From: Arthrobacter sp. ISL-5
Lineage (GTDB): Bacteria; Actinomycetota; Actinomycetes; Actinomycetales; Micrococcaceae
Length of the DNA stretch: 64,000 nt
Assembly: GCF_018613835.1 (NCBI RefSeq)
Contig: NZ_JAGGPM010000023.1
Location: forward strand, 62,001-126,000
Direction of reading: 5' to 3'
The notes below the pieces were generated by a model, which ran no database searches, was not told the DNA's origin, and was given only the letters and a program-made list of their open reading frames with translations. Shown here in pieces: positions 34,502-43,104 of this stretch (its first letter is position 1; the number at the start of each line of letters is the position of its first letter). The translations under genes and the position numbers were made by a program.

Positions 34502-34867
34502 CTACCCGCCGCTAAGCGCGATCCCGGCAGCCGCAGCCGCCACGCCGGTCAGGAGATTGGCACAGATGTTGAGCACGGCGGCCAGATAGCGCTGCTCGCT
34601 GACAAGGCGCACGGTGGCCGTGGTCCAGGAACTGAAGGTGGTCAGGCCGCCTGCTAGCCCGGTGGCCAGCGCTGCATGCCATTCCGGCCCGAACCGGCTG
34701 CTGAGGCCGATGGACAGCCCGATGACCAGGCATCCGGCGACATTGACCAGCAAGGTGGCCCAGGGCCAGTGGCGCCGCGGAGTCGAGCGGCCGGCCAACA
34801 GAGCGTCCACCCCAAACCGGATGAGGGCTCCGGCCATGCCGAACAGGCCCACCAGGACCGCGGTCAC
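34502..34867 (-). CDS. crcB2: Fluoride channel CrcB/FluC, second subunit
   Basis: 121 aa from GTG 34867, which overlaps the stop of the upstream crcB in a GTGA. Four membrane helices are visible. Family motifs are GMAGALIRFG (helix 1), NVAGCLVIGLSIG (helix 2) and GLAGGLTTFSSWTTA, the break in helix 3 that lines the pore. FluC proteins are dual-topology dimers that expel fluoride. Two adjacent genes suggest an obligate heterodimer of oppositely oriented subunits. No fluoride riboswitch is visible upstream. Confidence 0.9.
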   Translation of the reverse strand: MTAVLVGLFGMAGALIRFGVDALLAGRSTPRRHWPWATLLVNVAGCLVIGLSIGLSSRFGPEWHAALATGLAGGLTTFSSWTTATVRLVSEQRYLAAVLNICANLLTGVAAAAAGIALSGG

Positions 34868-35334
34868 GGGCGGCCCCCAGGCAGACCGTCCAGCACCTTG
34901 CCGAGCCGCCAGCCGGCTGCGGCGGCGCCCAGGCCGAGCACGACGGAGAGGCACAGGTACGCAACCCACACGCCGTGGAATCCCTCCCTGGCCAGCCGGT
35001 CCACGGAAAGGACGAGTGCCGAGAAGGTGGTGAACGATCCGAGCACGCCGGGGCCGATGGCGGCACGGAGCCAGAATGCGGTGTGGGGCCGAGCGATCCA
35101 GATGGTGGTGAGCGCGCCCAGGACGAAGCTACCGGCAACGTTGATGCCCAGCGTGGTCCACGGCACGGACCCCTCTGGCTCGGGGAACAGCAGGACCAGC
35201 GCGTACCGCAGCTCCGTCCCCACCAGCCCGCCCGCGGCCACCGCCGCCCAGACCCGCCACCCGTGGCCGGCGGCTGTTTTCCGGGCGGATGCGCCGTCAC
35301 CGGCGGCGCGCTTTAGCCGGGGGCTGGATTTCAC
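34864..35334 (-). CDS. crcB1: Fluoride channel CrcB/FluC, first subunit
   Basis: 156 aa from GTG 35334; a longer frame to 35433 would overlap the mntR-like gene and has an Arg-rich, unconserved start. After about 30 polar residues come four helices with GGLVGTELRYAL, NVAGSFVLGAL and GVLGSFTTFSALVLS. TTFS matches the fluoride-pore motif. Its stop overlaps the second crcB start, implying coupled synthesis in a fixed ratio. The true start is uncertain. Confidence 0.88.
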   Translation of the reverse strand: MKSSPRLKRAAGDGASARKTAAGHGWRVWAAVAAGGLVGTELRYALVLLFPEPEGSVPWTTLGINVAGSFVLGALTTIWIARPHTAFWLRAAIGPGVLGSFTTFSALVLSVDRLAREGFHGVWVAYLCLSVVLGLGAAAAGWRLGKVLDGLPGGRP

Positions 35335-35381
35335 CGGCAAACCGCCGTCGCGCGGAGACCATTCACTGAGAGGCCGTTCAC

Positions 35382-36095
35382 TCAGAGCCCGGCCATCCGG
35401 CAGCCGGCATGCGCGGAGTCGCTGTGCACCCACAGGGCGGACGCGACCTCGTCCGCGAGGTCGAACTCCCGGCTCGCCCCGGCGGAACTGATGCGCACCA
35501 CGAGGGCGCCGCCGAACGGCTTGCGGCCCCTGACCTCAACGGCGGCGTCCAGGTCGATCCTTTCGGCGGAAAGGTAGCGGAGCAGTTCCGGATTTTCATC
35601 GCTGATCCGGGTGATCCTGCCGGTGTGCCCGTCGTCGAGTTCACTCATGCGGTGGGCAGAGGGCATTTGCACCGTGCCGTCCGCGGAGGGAATGGGATCA
35701 CCATGCGGGTCCCTGGTCGGGTTTCCCAGCCGGGCCGCCATCCGTTCGATGAAGGTGTCCGAGACCGCGTGCTCCAGCTGCTCGGCTTCATCGTGGACTT
35801 CATCCCAGCTGTAGCCGAGGTCCTGGACGAGGTAGGTTTCAATGAGGCGATGCCGGCGGACCATGGACAGGGCAAGCCGGACGCCCTGCGCCGTCAGGGT
35901 GATGGCGCTGTACGGCTTGTGCAGGACCAGGCCCTGGTCCTTGAGCTTGCGCACCATCTCGGAGACCGAGGAGTTGGCCACGCCAAGGCGCTGTGCCAGT
36001 TGGGTGGACGTAATGGGCTTGTCCTGCCACTCCGTGAAGGAATAGATGACCTTGACGTAGTCCTCGATCGAGGAGGATGGCGTGCTGGTCTTCAC
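35382..36095 (-). CDS. mntR: DtxR/MntR-family metal-dependent repressor, manganese-type metal site
   Basis: 237 aa from GTG 36095, supported by TAGGCT 7 nt upstream. The winged helix-turn-helix (about 1-72) includes TSTQLAQRLGVANSSVSEMVRKL. The dimerisation/metal domain (about 73-140) includes MVRRHRLIETYL and HDEAEQLEHAVSD. The C-terminal 75 residues fit an SH3/FeoA-like domain. Aligned by eye to DtxR, the primary-site Met and Cys are Asp12 and Glu105, with Glu108 and His109 kept. This is the manganese-selective (MntR) ligand set, so manganese rather than iron sensing is inferred. No metal transporter gene adjoins it. Confidence 0.87.
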   Translation of the reverse strand: MKTSTPSSSIEDYVKVIYSFTEWQDKPITSTQLAQRLGVANSSVSEMVRKLKDQGLVLHKPYSAITLTAQGVRLALSMVRRHRLIETYLVQDLGYSWDEVHDEAEQLEHAVSDTFIERMAARLGNPTRDPHGDPIPSADGTVQMPSAHRMSELDDGHTGRITRISDENPELLRYLSAERIDLDAAVEVRGRKPFGGALVVRISSAGASREFDLADEVASALWVHSDSAHAGCRMAGL

Positions 36096-36102
36096 GGATC
36101 CA

Positions 36103-36108
36103 AGCCTA
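36103..36108 (-). promoter_or_regulatory. Predicted -10 element of the mntR-like gene (leaderless)
   Basis: Minus-strand TAGGCT ends 7 nt before the GTG at 36095. It overlaps the 3' spacer of the methyltransferase gene, only about 20 bp from that gene's stop. Confidence 0.5.
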
Positions 36109-36126
36109 CCCGGTGCGGGTGCGGCA

Positions 36127-36885
36127 TCATGCCTTCGCTGCCCGCCATGTCTGGGTGAGGTAGGGCAGGAGCAGCAGCTCGCCGTCTGCATGTCCCAGGT
36201 GTTCGTGGAGGTACCAGTCGAGATTGCCGGTGACCTTGGCGCGGGTGGCTTCGTTGGCCCCGAGGTAGTAGCTGCGCGACTTGACCAGCTCGAGGATGTC
36301 GCCCGGGGTGACGGGATCTTCCCAGCGGGTCAGGTGGCCTTCCAGCCCCGTGAATTCCGGGCCTATCCGGGGGCGGAAGTCGGGCTTGTGGACATCCCCT
36401 GCGTGCATGATGCGGGAGAGCCGGTGGACCCATGGCACGGAGGTGTCCAGCTGGTTCCAGATCAGGCCGAGCACGCCGCGCGGTTTCAGGATCCGCGCGA
36501 TCTCGGCGCTGGCCAGCAGGGGATCGCACCAGTGCCACGCCTGCGCCACTGTGACGACGTCGAAGGCCGCGGCGGGCAGCCCGGTGTCCTCCGCGGTACC
36601 TTCCAGCGCCTCCACCATCGGGTAGGCGATGCGGAGCTGATCAAGCATGTCCGGCGAGGGGTCCACGGCGCTGACAGCGAGGCCGCGTTCCACGAGGAGA
36701 GCGGTGTACTTGCCGGTGCCGGCGCCCAGATCCGCGGCCGTGCCGGCGCCGGCGGGGATGAGCCAGCCCGCGGAATCAGCGGGGTAGCCGGGACGGACCC
36801 GGTGGTAGTGCTCGCCGCCGTCCTGGAAGCTTTCCCCGAGCTCCTGCCGCCGCCCGTGATCGAGTTTGGGACCACCCCGTGCCAC
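36127..36885 (-). CDS. Class I SAM-dependent methyltransferase
   Basis: 252 aa, GTG start with GGAGA upstream. The SAM-binding motif I ADLGAGTGKYTALLVERG lies at about residues 52-69, then VSAVDPSPDMLDQL (motif II) and FDVVTVAQAWHW (post-motif). The family is the Methyltransf_11-like group acting on small molecules. N-terminal SFQDGGEHYHRVRPGYP is common in this subgroup. The substrate cannot be told. It is transcribed toward the mntR-like gene. Confidence 0.86.
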   Translation of the reverse strand: MARGGPKLDHGRRQELGESFQDGGEHYHRVRPGYPADSAGWLIPAGAGTAADLGAGTGKYTALLVERGLAVSAVDPSPDMLDQLRIAYPMVEALEGTAEDTGLPAAAFDVVTVAQAWHWCDPLLASAEIARILKPRGVLGLIWNQLDTSVPWVHRLSRIMHAGDVHKPDFRPRIGPEFTGLEGHLTRWEDPVTPGDILELVKSRSYYLGANEATRAKVTGNLDWYLHEHLGHADGELLLLPYLTQTWRAAKA

Positions 36886-36961
36886 GCGCAGTCTCCTTAG
36901 GCCATGCCGAAAATTTACCCTTCGAATTTACCGCATGGAGCTGGCCGCCGCATTGCCGTCG

Positions 36962-38371
36962 TCAGTCCTGGGCGCACGGGGCCGCACCAGCGGTGCCCGG
37001 CGTATTGGGCGCCCAGTCAGGGTAGGTGCGGGTGTCGTTGGCCGGAACCCAGCGTCCGGAATCCACCACGTAGTCCCAGCCGAGGCCGGTCCGGCGGAGC
37101 TCCTCGATGCCGGCCAGCAGGCGCTGGGCATCCTCGAGCCTGGAACCCACGCCGAAGCTTGCGCGCAGGGACCCGGACGGGAGGCCGAGGCGCTTGAGGA
37201 GCGGGTGGGCACAGAAGCGGCCGTCACGGAGTCCCACGCCGTGCTCGGCCGACAGATAGGCCGCCACCAGGCCGGCGTCGTAACCGGCCACGGAGAAGTT
37301 GACGACGCCGATCGTGTCCGTGTCCGGGTTGGTGTCGGAGAAAATCTGGTGGACGGTGACGCCGTCGATCCTCTGCAGCCCCTCGACGAGGAAGGACCGG
37401 ATGGCGGCCTCATGCGCGTGCCAGCGCTCCTGGTCCAGCGCCGCAACCACCTGGGTTGCCCGGGCGAGCGTGGCCGCGCCCAGGACGTTGGGGGAGCCGC
37501 CCTCATGGCGGGCGGGGCCGGTGGCCCAGCTGACGCCGTCGAGCCTGGCCTCGCTGACGGCGCCGCCGCCCGCGAGGTGGGGCGTGCCGGCGTCGAGCCA
37601 GTCCGGCCGCCCGATCAGCACGCCGGCGCCGAACGGCGCGTAGAGCTTGTGGCCCGAGAAGGCGAGGTAGTCGACGTCGTCCGCGGCGATGTTGATCCGG
37701 CGGTGCGGCGCGAGCTGCGCGGCATCCACAGCGATCCTGGCACCGAATTCGTGGGCCAGCGCGGCGAGGCGGCGGATGGGCAGGATTTCACCGGTGACGT
37801 TGGACGCGCCGGTGACGGCGAGGAGGCTGACGTCGCCGTGCTCCAGCTCGGCGCGCAGGGTTGCGATGGTGCCTTCAATCGTTTCAGAGGCCACGACGCT
37901 GCGGTGCGGCACGCCCTGCCACGGCAGCAGGTTGGCGTGGTGCTCGATGTCGAGGTACAGGACCTCGCCGGTGTGGTGGTGGTCCACCACGGGCAGGCAG
38001 CCGGCCAGCAGGTTCAGGGAATCGGTGGTGTTCCGGGTGAAGATCACCGAGTCATCCGCGCGGCCGCCGACGAATTCCCGGACGATGTTCCTGGCATTCT
38101 CGTAGACGGAGGTGCTGATCTGCGAGGCGTAGCCGGCGCCGCGGTGCACGCTGGCGTAGTAGGGCAGGATCTCGTTGAGATAGGCCGACACAACAGACAG
38201 CGCCGGTGCGGACGCTCCGTAGTCAAGGTTGGCGTAGCGGACGTGTCCGCCCTGGATCAGCGGCGCCTGGATCTCGGCGCCGGTGACCGCAGCCAGGGGA
38301 CGGCCGGCAGCGGCCACGCGGTCGTCAAGCAGTCCGGTGCCGGCGGTGGAAGGGAAGATTGCAGTCGTCAT
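36962..38371 (-). CDS. Class V PLP aminotransferase / cysteine desulfurase-like enzyme under SAM-riboswitch control
   Basis: 469 aa from ATG 38371. Fold-type I PLP enzyme: YANLDYGASAPAL near the N-terminus, HHANLLPW, AVDAAQLAPHRRI (Asp that holds the cofactor) and AFSGHKLYAPFGAG with the PLP lysine. The C-terminal domain includes RASFGVGSRLEDAQRLL. It resembles SufS/Csd-type desulfurases and related lyases; the catalytic Cys loop is not obvious. The leader carries a SAM-binding riboswitch, which points to a role in sulfur-amino-acid or methyl metabolism. It ends in a Pro/Ala-rich tail. Exact reaction unknown. Confidence 0.85.
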   Translation of the reverse strand: MTTAIFPSTAGTGLLDDRVAAAGRPLAAVTGAEIQAPLIQGGHVRYANLDYGASAPALSVVSAYLNEILPYYASVHRGAGYASQISTSVYENARNIVREFVGGRADDSVIFTRNTTDSLNLLAGCLPVVDHHHTGEVLYLDIEHHANLLPWQGVPHRSVVASETIEGTIATLRAELEHGDVSLLAVTGASNVTGEILPIRRLAALAHEFGARIAVDAAQLAPHRRINIAADDVDYLAFSGHKLYAPFGAGVLIGRPDWLDAGTPHLAGGGAVSEARLDGVSWATGPARHEGGSPNVLGAATLARATQVVAALDQERWHAHEAAIRSFLVEGLQRIDGVTVHQIFSDTNPDTDTIGVVNFSVAGYDAGLVAAYLSAEHGVGLRDGRFCAHPLLKRLGLPSGSLRASFGVGSRLEDAQRLLAGIEELRRTGLGWDYVVDSGRWVPANDTRTYPDWAPNTPGTAGAAPCAQD

Positions 38372-38404
38372 GGGACCTCGCTCTGAAAGGACCCCTTCTG
38401 ACGG

Positions 38405-38520
38405 GGATCCGCGCTTGCCGGGTCCGTTCCGGACCGGCCTGGTCGTCACCCGGGGCACCCCACCGCGAATGGAGGGTTGCCGGCCAGCAAACCGGGGTTT
38501 AGCGCTGGCACTCGTGACCT
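38405..38520 (-). ncRNA. SAM-binding riboswitch, SAM-IV-like
   Basis: On the minus strand the leader begins AGGTCACGAGTGCCAGCG, then CCCCGGTTTGCTGGCCGGCA, ACCCTCC, GGTGGGGTGCCCCGGGTGA and CGACC. These are the conserved pieces of the SAM-I/SAM-IV aptamers. GGTC at the 5' end pairs with GACC at 38441-38444 (P1). The downstream CGGCAAGCGCGG (about 38409-38420) resembles the extra pseudoknot region of SAM-IV, the actinobacterial form. TAGGCT at 38527-38532 is the probable -10. High SAM should lower expression of the aminotransferase gene. Confidence 0.8.
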
Positions 38521-38526
38521 GTTACG

Positions 38527-38532
38527 AGCCTA
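38527..38532 (-). promoter_or_regulatory. Predicted -10 element for the riboswitch transcript
   Basis: Minus-strand TAGGCT places the transcript start near 38519, the first base of the aptamer P1 stem. Confidence 0.5.
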
Positions 38533-38619
38533 GGACATCCCGGCGGGGGATGAAAAAGGCGGACGCGAATATTAAGCCGTTTGTTACGGGGGAGTTGAAT
38601 CGCCCGGATTGCCGAATAA

Positions 38620-38659
38620 ACGACGGCGGACGCCTCCTGAGGGGGGCGCCCGCCGTCGT
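38620..38659 (-). terminator. Intrinsic terminator after hisN
   Basis: A 15-bp stem with one mismatch (38620-38634 and 38645-38659; core GACGGCGG). On the minus strand it is followed by TTTATT, 31 nt after the hisN stop. It insulates hisN from the riboswitch transcript. Confidence 0.75.
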
Positions 38660-38690
38660 AATATTTTTTGGGAAAGGATCGGGAAGTGGC

Positions 38691-39503
38691 CTAGAGCAAA
38701 TCATCCAGCTGCGGATTGAGGCGCTTGAGGACCTCCGAATGCAGGATGGAGTTCGTGGCCAGGGCGTTGCCGCCGAACGGGCCGTCGGTTCCCTCCAGCG
38801 AGGTGAAGCGGCCGCCCGCCTCCGTGACGATCGGGACCAAGGCAGCCATGTCGTAGAGGTTCAGTTCCGGCTCGCAGGCGATGTCGACTGCGCCTTCGGC
38901 CACCAGGCAGTAGGACCAGAAATCACCGAAGGCCCGGGTCCGCCACACATCCTCGGTAAGGCCCAGGAACTCGTCCAGGTTTCCCCGCTCCTTCCAGCCG
39001 CCGAGGCTGGAATAGGACAGCGAGGCATCCGACAGCTTGGAGACGTTAGAGACCTTGAGCCGGGTGGCGGCGGCAAGCGAACGGCCCATGTAGGCGCCCG
39101 CTCCCTTGGCAGCCCACCAGCGCTTGCCGAGTGCCGGCGCGCTGACCAGGCCCACTACGGGCTCGCCCTCATCGACGAGGGCGATCAGCGTGGCCCAGAC
39201 GGGAACCCCTCGGACGAAGTTCTTGGTCCCGTCGATCGGGTCGATGATCCAGCGCCGGGAGCCGTGGCCGGAACTGCCGAACTCCTCGCCGAGGACGGCA
39301 TCGCGGGGGCGGGAACGGGACAGTTGGCCGCGGATGGACTCCTCGGCGGCCTTGTCGGCATCCGTGACCGGCGTCAGATCTGGCTTGGTTTCGATCTGAA
39401 GGTCAAGCGCCTTGAACCGGCTCATGGTCTGGTCATCCACGGAATCCGCCAGCACATGGGCAAGTCTCAGGTCATCGTTGTAGCTCGAAGCGGGTTGGGT
39501 CAT
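38691..39503 (-). CDS. hisN: Inositol-monophosphatase-family histidinol-phosphatase
   Basis: 270 aa. Mg-dependent phosphatase fold with EEFGSSG (metal ligand Glu), [16 protein letters not shown] (the family core) and [16 protein letters not shown] at the second metal site. In Actinobacteria this family member is HisN, the histidinol-phosphate phosphatase of histidine synthesis. Its proximity to aroA and rsgA-like genes is common in that group. An inositol phosphatase activity cannot be excluded. TAGTTT lies 6 nt before the ATG (leaderless). The hydrophilic sequence indicates a cytosolic enzyme. Confidence 0.86.
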   Translation of the reverse strand: MTQPASSYNDDLRLAHVLADSVDDQTMSRFKALDLQIETKPDLTPVTDADKAAEESIRGQLSRSRPRDAVLGEEFGSSGHGSRRWIIDPIDGTKNFVRGVPVWATLIALVDEGEPVVGLVSAPALGKRWWAAKGAGAYMGRSLAAATRLKVSNVSKLSDASLSYSSLGGWKERGNLDEFLGLTEDVWRTRAFGDFWSYCLVAEGAVDIACEPELNLYDMAALVPIVTEAGGRFTSLEGTDGPFGGNALATNSILHSEVLKRLNPQLDDLL

Positions 39504-39509
39504 GGTTCC

Positions 39510-39515
39510 AAACTA
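39510..39515 (-). promoter_or_regulatory. Predicted -10 element of hisN (leaderless)
   Basis: Minus-strand TAGTTT ends 6 nt before the ATG at 39503. It lies in the 66-bp gap after rsgA, so hisN can be expressed independently. Confidence 0.45.
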
Positions 39516-39569
39516 CCGTCAAAGGCCCGGCCGGGCGGGGATGTCTGCCCGCGTGAGGCGCCGCGAAGC

Positions 39570-40685
39570 CTAGCTGACGCTGCCCAGTTCCTTTGTTTCC
39601 TGGGCTTCCATGCGGGGATCGGTGCCCAGCAGGCGGCGCAGCGACGCGAGCCGGGCGGCTCCGGAGGGGCCAGCGTGGCCGCCCGCAACCCACGCGTCCA
39701 CGCCGCAGTTGACGGCGGTGGCATCGTGTTTGCAGCCGCGTTCGCAGGCCTCGGTGCCAGGCGCCAGGTCGGGGAACGAATGGAGGATCCGGTCCGGGTC
39801 AACGTGTGCCAGGCCGAAGGAGCGGATGCCGGGGGTGTCGATGATCCAGCTTCCTGAGGGGGCATCGGCCAGCTTGAGTGCCAGGGCAGACGACGACGTG
39901 TGCCGGCCGCGCCCCGTGACGGCGTTAACGCCGCCGGTGGCCCGTTCTGCCCCGGTCAGGGCGTTGACCATGGTGGACTTGCCGACGCCGGAGTGGCCCA
40001 GCATCACCGTGACTTTGCCGTCCAGGTGGGCGCGGAGCTGCGAGACCGCCTCAAGATCGAGCCGGGCGGACAGGCCGTCGTCGGACCGGGCATCGATGCC
40101 CGACGCCGCCGAGTCGGCCGTGCGGCTAATGATGACGGGAAAGTCGAGGTGCCGGTAGTTGTCGAGCAGCTCTGCAGGGTCCTTGACGTCCGCCTTGGTG
40201 ACGAGCAGCAGCGGCTCGATGCCGGCGTCGTACGCCGCCACGAGGGCGCGGTCAATGAAGCCGGTGCGCGGTTCCGGGTTGGCGGCAGCCACGACCACCA
40301 CGAGCTGGTCCGCGTTGGCCACCACCGCGCGTTCGATCGGGTCGGTGTCGTCGGCGCTGCGGCGCAGGAGCGTTTTCCGGTCCTGGATCTTCACGAGGCG
40401 GGCGAGCGTGTCCGGCTCGCCGGACACGTCGCCCACGAGGGACACGAAGTCGCCGGCCACCACAGGGTTGCGGCGGAGTTCGCGGGCCCGGGCGGCGATG
40501 ACCGTCCGTTCATCGCCGGAGTCCTCGCCCACCACGGCCGTGTAGCGCCCGCGGTCAACGGTGATGATGCGCCCGGTGACGGCGTCCTCATAGGCGGGCC
40601 GGTCCTTGGTGCGGGGCCGCGTCCCCTTCTTGTTGGGGCGGATCCGAACATCGGACTCGTCCCAGGAGTCAGTGCTGCGTGCCAC
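39570..40685 (-). CDS. rsgA: Ribosome small-subunit-dependent GTPase A
   Basis: 371 aa from GTG 40685, within the last codons of aroA. Circularly permuted GTPase order is visible: G4 TKADVKDP first (about 180), then G1 GHSGVGKST (about 235), then G3 DTPGIRSFG. An N-terminal OB-fold (about 30-115) and a C-terminal zinc site (CERGCKH, then NCGV) complete the family layout. RsgA helps final maturation of the 30S subunit. The N-terminal 30 residues are Arg/Lys-rich. It overlaps aroA by 17 nt, suggesting coupling. Confidence 0.94.
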   Translation of the reverse strand: MARSTDSWDESDVRIRPNKKGTRPRTKDRPAYEDAVTGRIITVDRGRYTAVVGEDSGDERTVIAARARELRRNPVVAGDFVSLVGDVSGEPDTLARLVKIQDRKTLLRRSADDTDPIERAVVANADQLVVVVAAANPEPRTGFIDRALVAAYDAGIEPLLLVTKADVKDPAELLDNYRHLDFPVIISRTADSAASGIDARSDDGLSARLDLEAVSQLRAHLDGKVTVMLGHSGVGKSTMVNALTGAERATGGVNAVTGRGRHTSSSALALKLADAPSGSWIIDTPGIRSFGLAHVDPDRILHSFPDLAPGTEACERGCKHDATAVNCGVDAWVAGGHAGPSGAARLASLRRLLGTDPRMEAQETKELGSVS

Positions 40686-42063
40686 CGGGGATCCCTGCGC
40701 CGTTCCTATGGGCAGGGGCGCTGCCCTGCGCGAGCATGTCCGCCCACAGCTGCGGGAAGTCCGGCATGGTCTTTGCCGTCGTGGCAATGTCCTGCACTTC
40801 GATGCCGTGCACGGCCAGGCCCAGGATCGCACCCGCCGTGGCCATCCGGTGGTCCGCGTAGCTGTACACGACCCCGGCATGGAGGGGTGCGGGCCGGATG
40901 ATGAGTCCGTCGGGTGTTTCTTCGGCGTCGCCGCCGAGCCGGTTGATTTCAGTGACCAGCGCTGCGAGCCTGTCCGTTTCGTGACCGCGCAGGTGGGCGA
41001 TGCCGCTCAGGCGCGAGGGCCCGGTGGCCAGCGCGCAGAGCGCGGCGACGGTGGGAGCGAGCTCGCTGGTTTCCGCGAAGTCGGCGCCCTTGATCTCACT
41101 GCCGCCGGTGACCGTGAGCGTTCCGGCCTCCAGCGTCACAGTTGCCCCCATGTCGCTGAGAATGCTCCGCCAGAGATCGCCCACCTGGGTGGTGTGTTCG
41201 GGCCAGTCCGGTATCCGGACGGTACCGCGCGACGCGAGGGCGGCGGCCAGGAAGGGCCCGGCGTTGGAGAGATCCTGCTCAATCCTCTGATCGAAGGCGC
41301 GGATTGCCCCCGGGCTGACTATCCAGTGGTTCGGCGTGGAGTCGTCCACGGAGACGCCGACTCCGCGCAGCACGGCCACAGTCATGTTGATGTGGTCCAG
41401 GCTCGGCACGGCGCTTCCGGCATGCTCGAGGTGCAGGCCATCCGTGAACCGTGCCCCGACGAGCAGCAGGGCCGAGACGAACTGGGAGGACGCGCTTGCA
41501 TCAATGACGAGGTGTCCGCCGCGGACCTCTCCCGTGCCGGCAACCCGGAACGGCAGGGAGGCCGGCATTCCGCCGGATTCACCGCTGACGGCGACGCCGA
41601 GCGCAACCAGGGCTTCGATGATGGTTCCCATCGGCCGTGCCCGGGCGTGGGGATCGCCGTCGAAAACGGTGGTACCGCTCCGCAGGGCCGCCAGCGGCGG
41701 GACGAAGCGCATGACCGTGCCGGCCAGTCCGCAGTCGATTGCCGCTTCCTGACCGCCCGAATGCGGCGGGATGGGTGTTACCTCGAGGTCCGGGCCGAAA
41801 GCACCGTCGCCCGGCACCTCGCGGACTTCTGCGCCGAGTTGGCGCAGCGCTCCGATCATCAGGGCGGAATCACGGGAATGCAGCGGCGCCCGCAGGCGGC
41901 ACGGGCCGTCGGCCAGGGCAGCGAGCACGAGATACCTGTTGGTCAGGGATTTCGAACCGGGAACGCGGACAGTCGCGTCCACGGGGTGGTCCGCAAACGG
42001 CGCGGGCCAATTCGGCGTGGCGCCGGTGTTTTCGACGGGCACGCCCGTGATGGATCCTGTCAT
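40669..42063 (-). CDS. aroA: 3-phosphoshikimate 1-carboxyvinyltransferase (EPSP synthase)
   Basis: 464 aa. Sixth step of the shikimate pathway: PEP plus shikimate-3-phosphate gives EPSP. Motifs are [19 protein letters not shown] near residue 35-55, [32 protein letters not shown], and near the end [16 protein letters not shown], the second signature. Two inverse alpha/beta domains fit the length. The N-terminal about 25 residues before [11 protein letters not shown] are longer than in many relatives. The G-x-A-G-T arrangement (GLAGT) differs slightly from the common GNAGT. It is cotranscribed with rsgA. Confidence 0.94.
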   Translation of the reverse strand: MTGSITGVPVENTGATPNWPAPFADHPVDATVRVPGSKSLTNRYLVLAALADGPCRLRAPLHSRDSALMIGALRQLGAEVREVPGDGAFGPDLEVTPIPPHSGGQEAAIDCGLAGTVMRFVPPLAALRSGTTVFDGDPHARARPMGTIIEALVALGVAVSGESGGMPASLPFRVAGTGEVRGGHLVIDASASSQFVSALLLVGARFTDGLHLEHAGSAVPSLDHINMTVAVLRGVGVSVDDSTPNHWIVSPGAIRAFDQRIEQDLSNAGPFLAAALASRGTVRIPDWPEHTTQVGDLWRSILSDMGATVTLEAGTLTVTGGSEIKGADFAETSELAPTVAALCALATGPSRLSGIAHLRGHETDRLAALVTEINRLGGDAEETPDGLIIRPAPLHAGVVYSYADHRMATAGAILGLAVHGIEVQDIATTAKTMPDFPQLWADMLAQGSAPAHRNGAGIPGGTQH

Positions 42064-42069
42064 TCCTGC

Positions 42070-42618
42070 TTATGCCCCCACTGCGTGGTCAACGGCCTTG
42101 CGGACTGCCTTATCCGCCTTGTGGAGCTTCTTGCCCGTGGTCTTGCGGACATCCGCCGTCAGGTGGCTTGCCGTCTTCCGGGCGTCGGCGGCGAGATGCT
42201 CCGCGCGCCAAGCCAGGCTAGGCTTGCCGGCCGTGTCCACCGAGGCCAACAGCACGCCGCCGGTCAGCGTGACGTTCTTCAGCAGCTGGGTGCGGCGGGC
42301 GTCCCTGCCTTCCTTGCTGCTGATGTCGGCGCTGCGCCATTCCACGTAAGCGTTCAGCGCCGAGATGACGGCCAGGAGGGTCGCCGAAAACCGAGCGAAC
42401 TTGCCGCAGGCGAAGAGGACGCCCGCTCCCACCTGTGTTCCGCCGATGAGCCGGGCCAGGACCTTCTCGTCGGCCTGAAAGGGGAGGGTCTCAGCGGCGC
42501 GGCGCAGGAGGGGGGACAACTGCTCCACAGTGTCGTCCGCATTCCTGAGCTTGTCCACGCCGGCTAGGACGAAACTTGAGGCCAGCATCGGCCGGGCGAG
42601 AAAACGGACAAAGGACAT
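42070..42618 (-). CDS. DoxX-family membrane protein
   Basis: 182 aa from ATG 42618 with a strong AGGAGGAAATT upstream. Four hydrophobic helices, about 5-22, 52-75, 78-92 and 105-120, include RPMLASSFVLAGVDKLRN, the DoxX signature, and IGGTQVGAGVLFACGK. The C-terminal 60 residues are Lys/Ala/His-rich and helical (KTASHLTADVRKTTGKKL), unusual for the family. DoxX proteins of Actinobacteria have been linked to thiol/oxidative stress. The divergent sigH-rsrA pair fits that, but the link here is only by position. Confidence 0.82.
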   Translation of the reverse strand: MSFVRFLARPMLASSFVLAGVDKLRNADDTVEQLSPLLRRAAETLPFQADEKVLARLIGGTQVGAGVLFACGKFARFSATLLAVISALNAYVEWRSADISSKEGRDARRTQLLKNVTLTGGVLLASVDTAGKPSLAWRAEHLAADARKTASHLTADVRKTTGKKLHKADKAVRKAVDHAVGA

Positions 42619-43104
42619 GAATTTCCTCCTGGATGGACGAGCCACGGTTTCTGCGGCGGAGTCGGTTCTAGTCTTGCACTTTTGCGGAATATTTGCCTGC
42701 CGCACGTCGTTGTCGAGTACAGGCCCGGAACAGCCTTTCGGGCATTGTCCGGGGTGGTTGCCGGGATTGAATCGTGACCGGGGCGTTGCCCGGGCCGGCC
42801 TATCGCAGTTCCATGCAGGCGGCTGGCCCGCGCGGGCAGCGCCGTGCCGGACACACGAATGCTTGATACGAGCTTGATACGCGGGAACAGTCCTGCTGCG
42901 CGGGACTAGTGGAGTGGAGATGGAGCTTTGACTTTGGTGAAAGATGCTGTGGGGCTGCGAAGTCCTTCCTGGATGGGCCCCTTTGAGGCGGCGGAGATCA
43001 AAGTGCCGGCGTTTGACGTGCTGCGGGCAGTATCCGCCGGAGCGGCGTCTGGCGCCGGAGGCGACTCAGTGCCGGTTCCGCGGATCACAGTAGACTTGAA
43101 CGCA
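42619..43104. other. Intergenic region between DoxX gene and sigH
   Basis: 486 bp holding the divergent promoters. Near sigH I see TAGACT at 43091-43096. No RNA gene or repeat was recognised. A frame running into sigH opens at 42928 but looks non-conserved. A GGGAAC at about 42882 may be the -35 of a SigH-type promoter, but no matching GTT -10 was found. Confidence 0.5.
43091..43096 (+). promoter_or_regulatory. Predicted -10 element of sigH (leaderless)
   Basis: TAGACT ends 8 nt before the ATG at 43105. It favours that start over the upstream frame. Confidence 0.45.

Noticed and set aside
35335-35433. Fluoride riboswitch before crcB
   Set aside because: No aptamer-like structure was recognised; the upstream bases are coding sequence of the mntR-like gene.
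42928-43104. Longer SigH form starting at 42928
   Set aside because: The extra 59 residues are unlike SigH homologues, and a TAGACT -10 lies 8 nt before the ATG at 43105.
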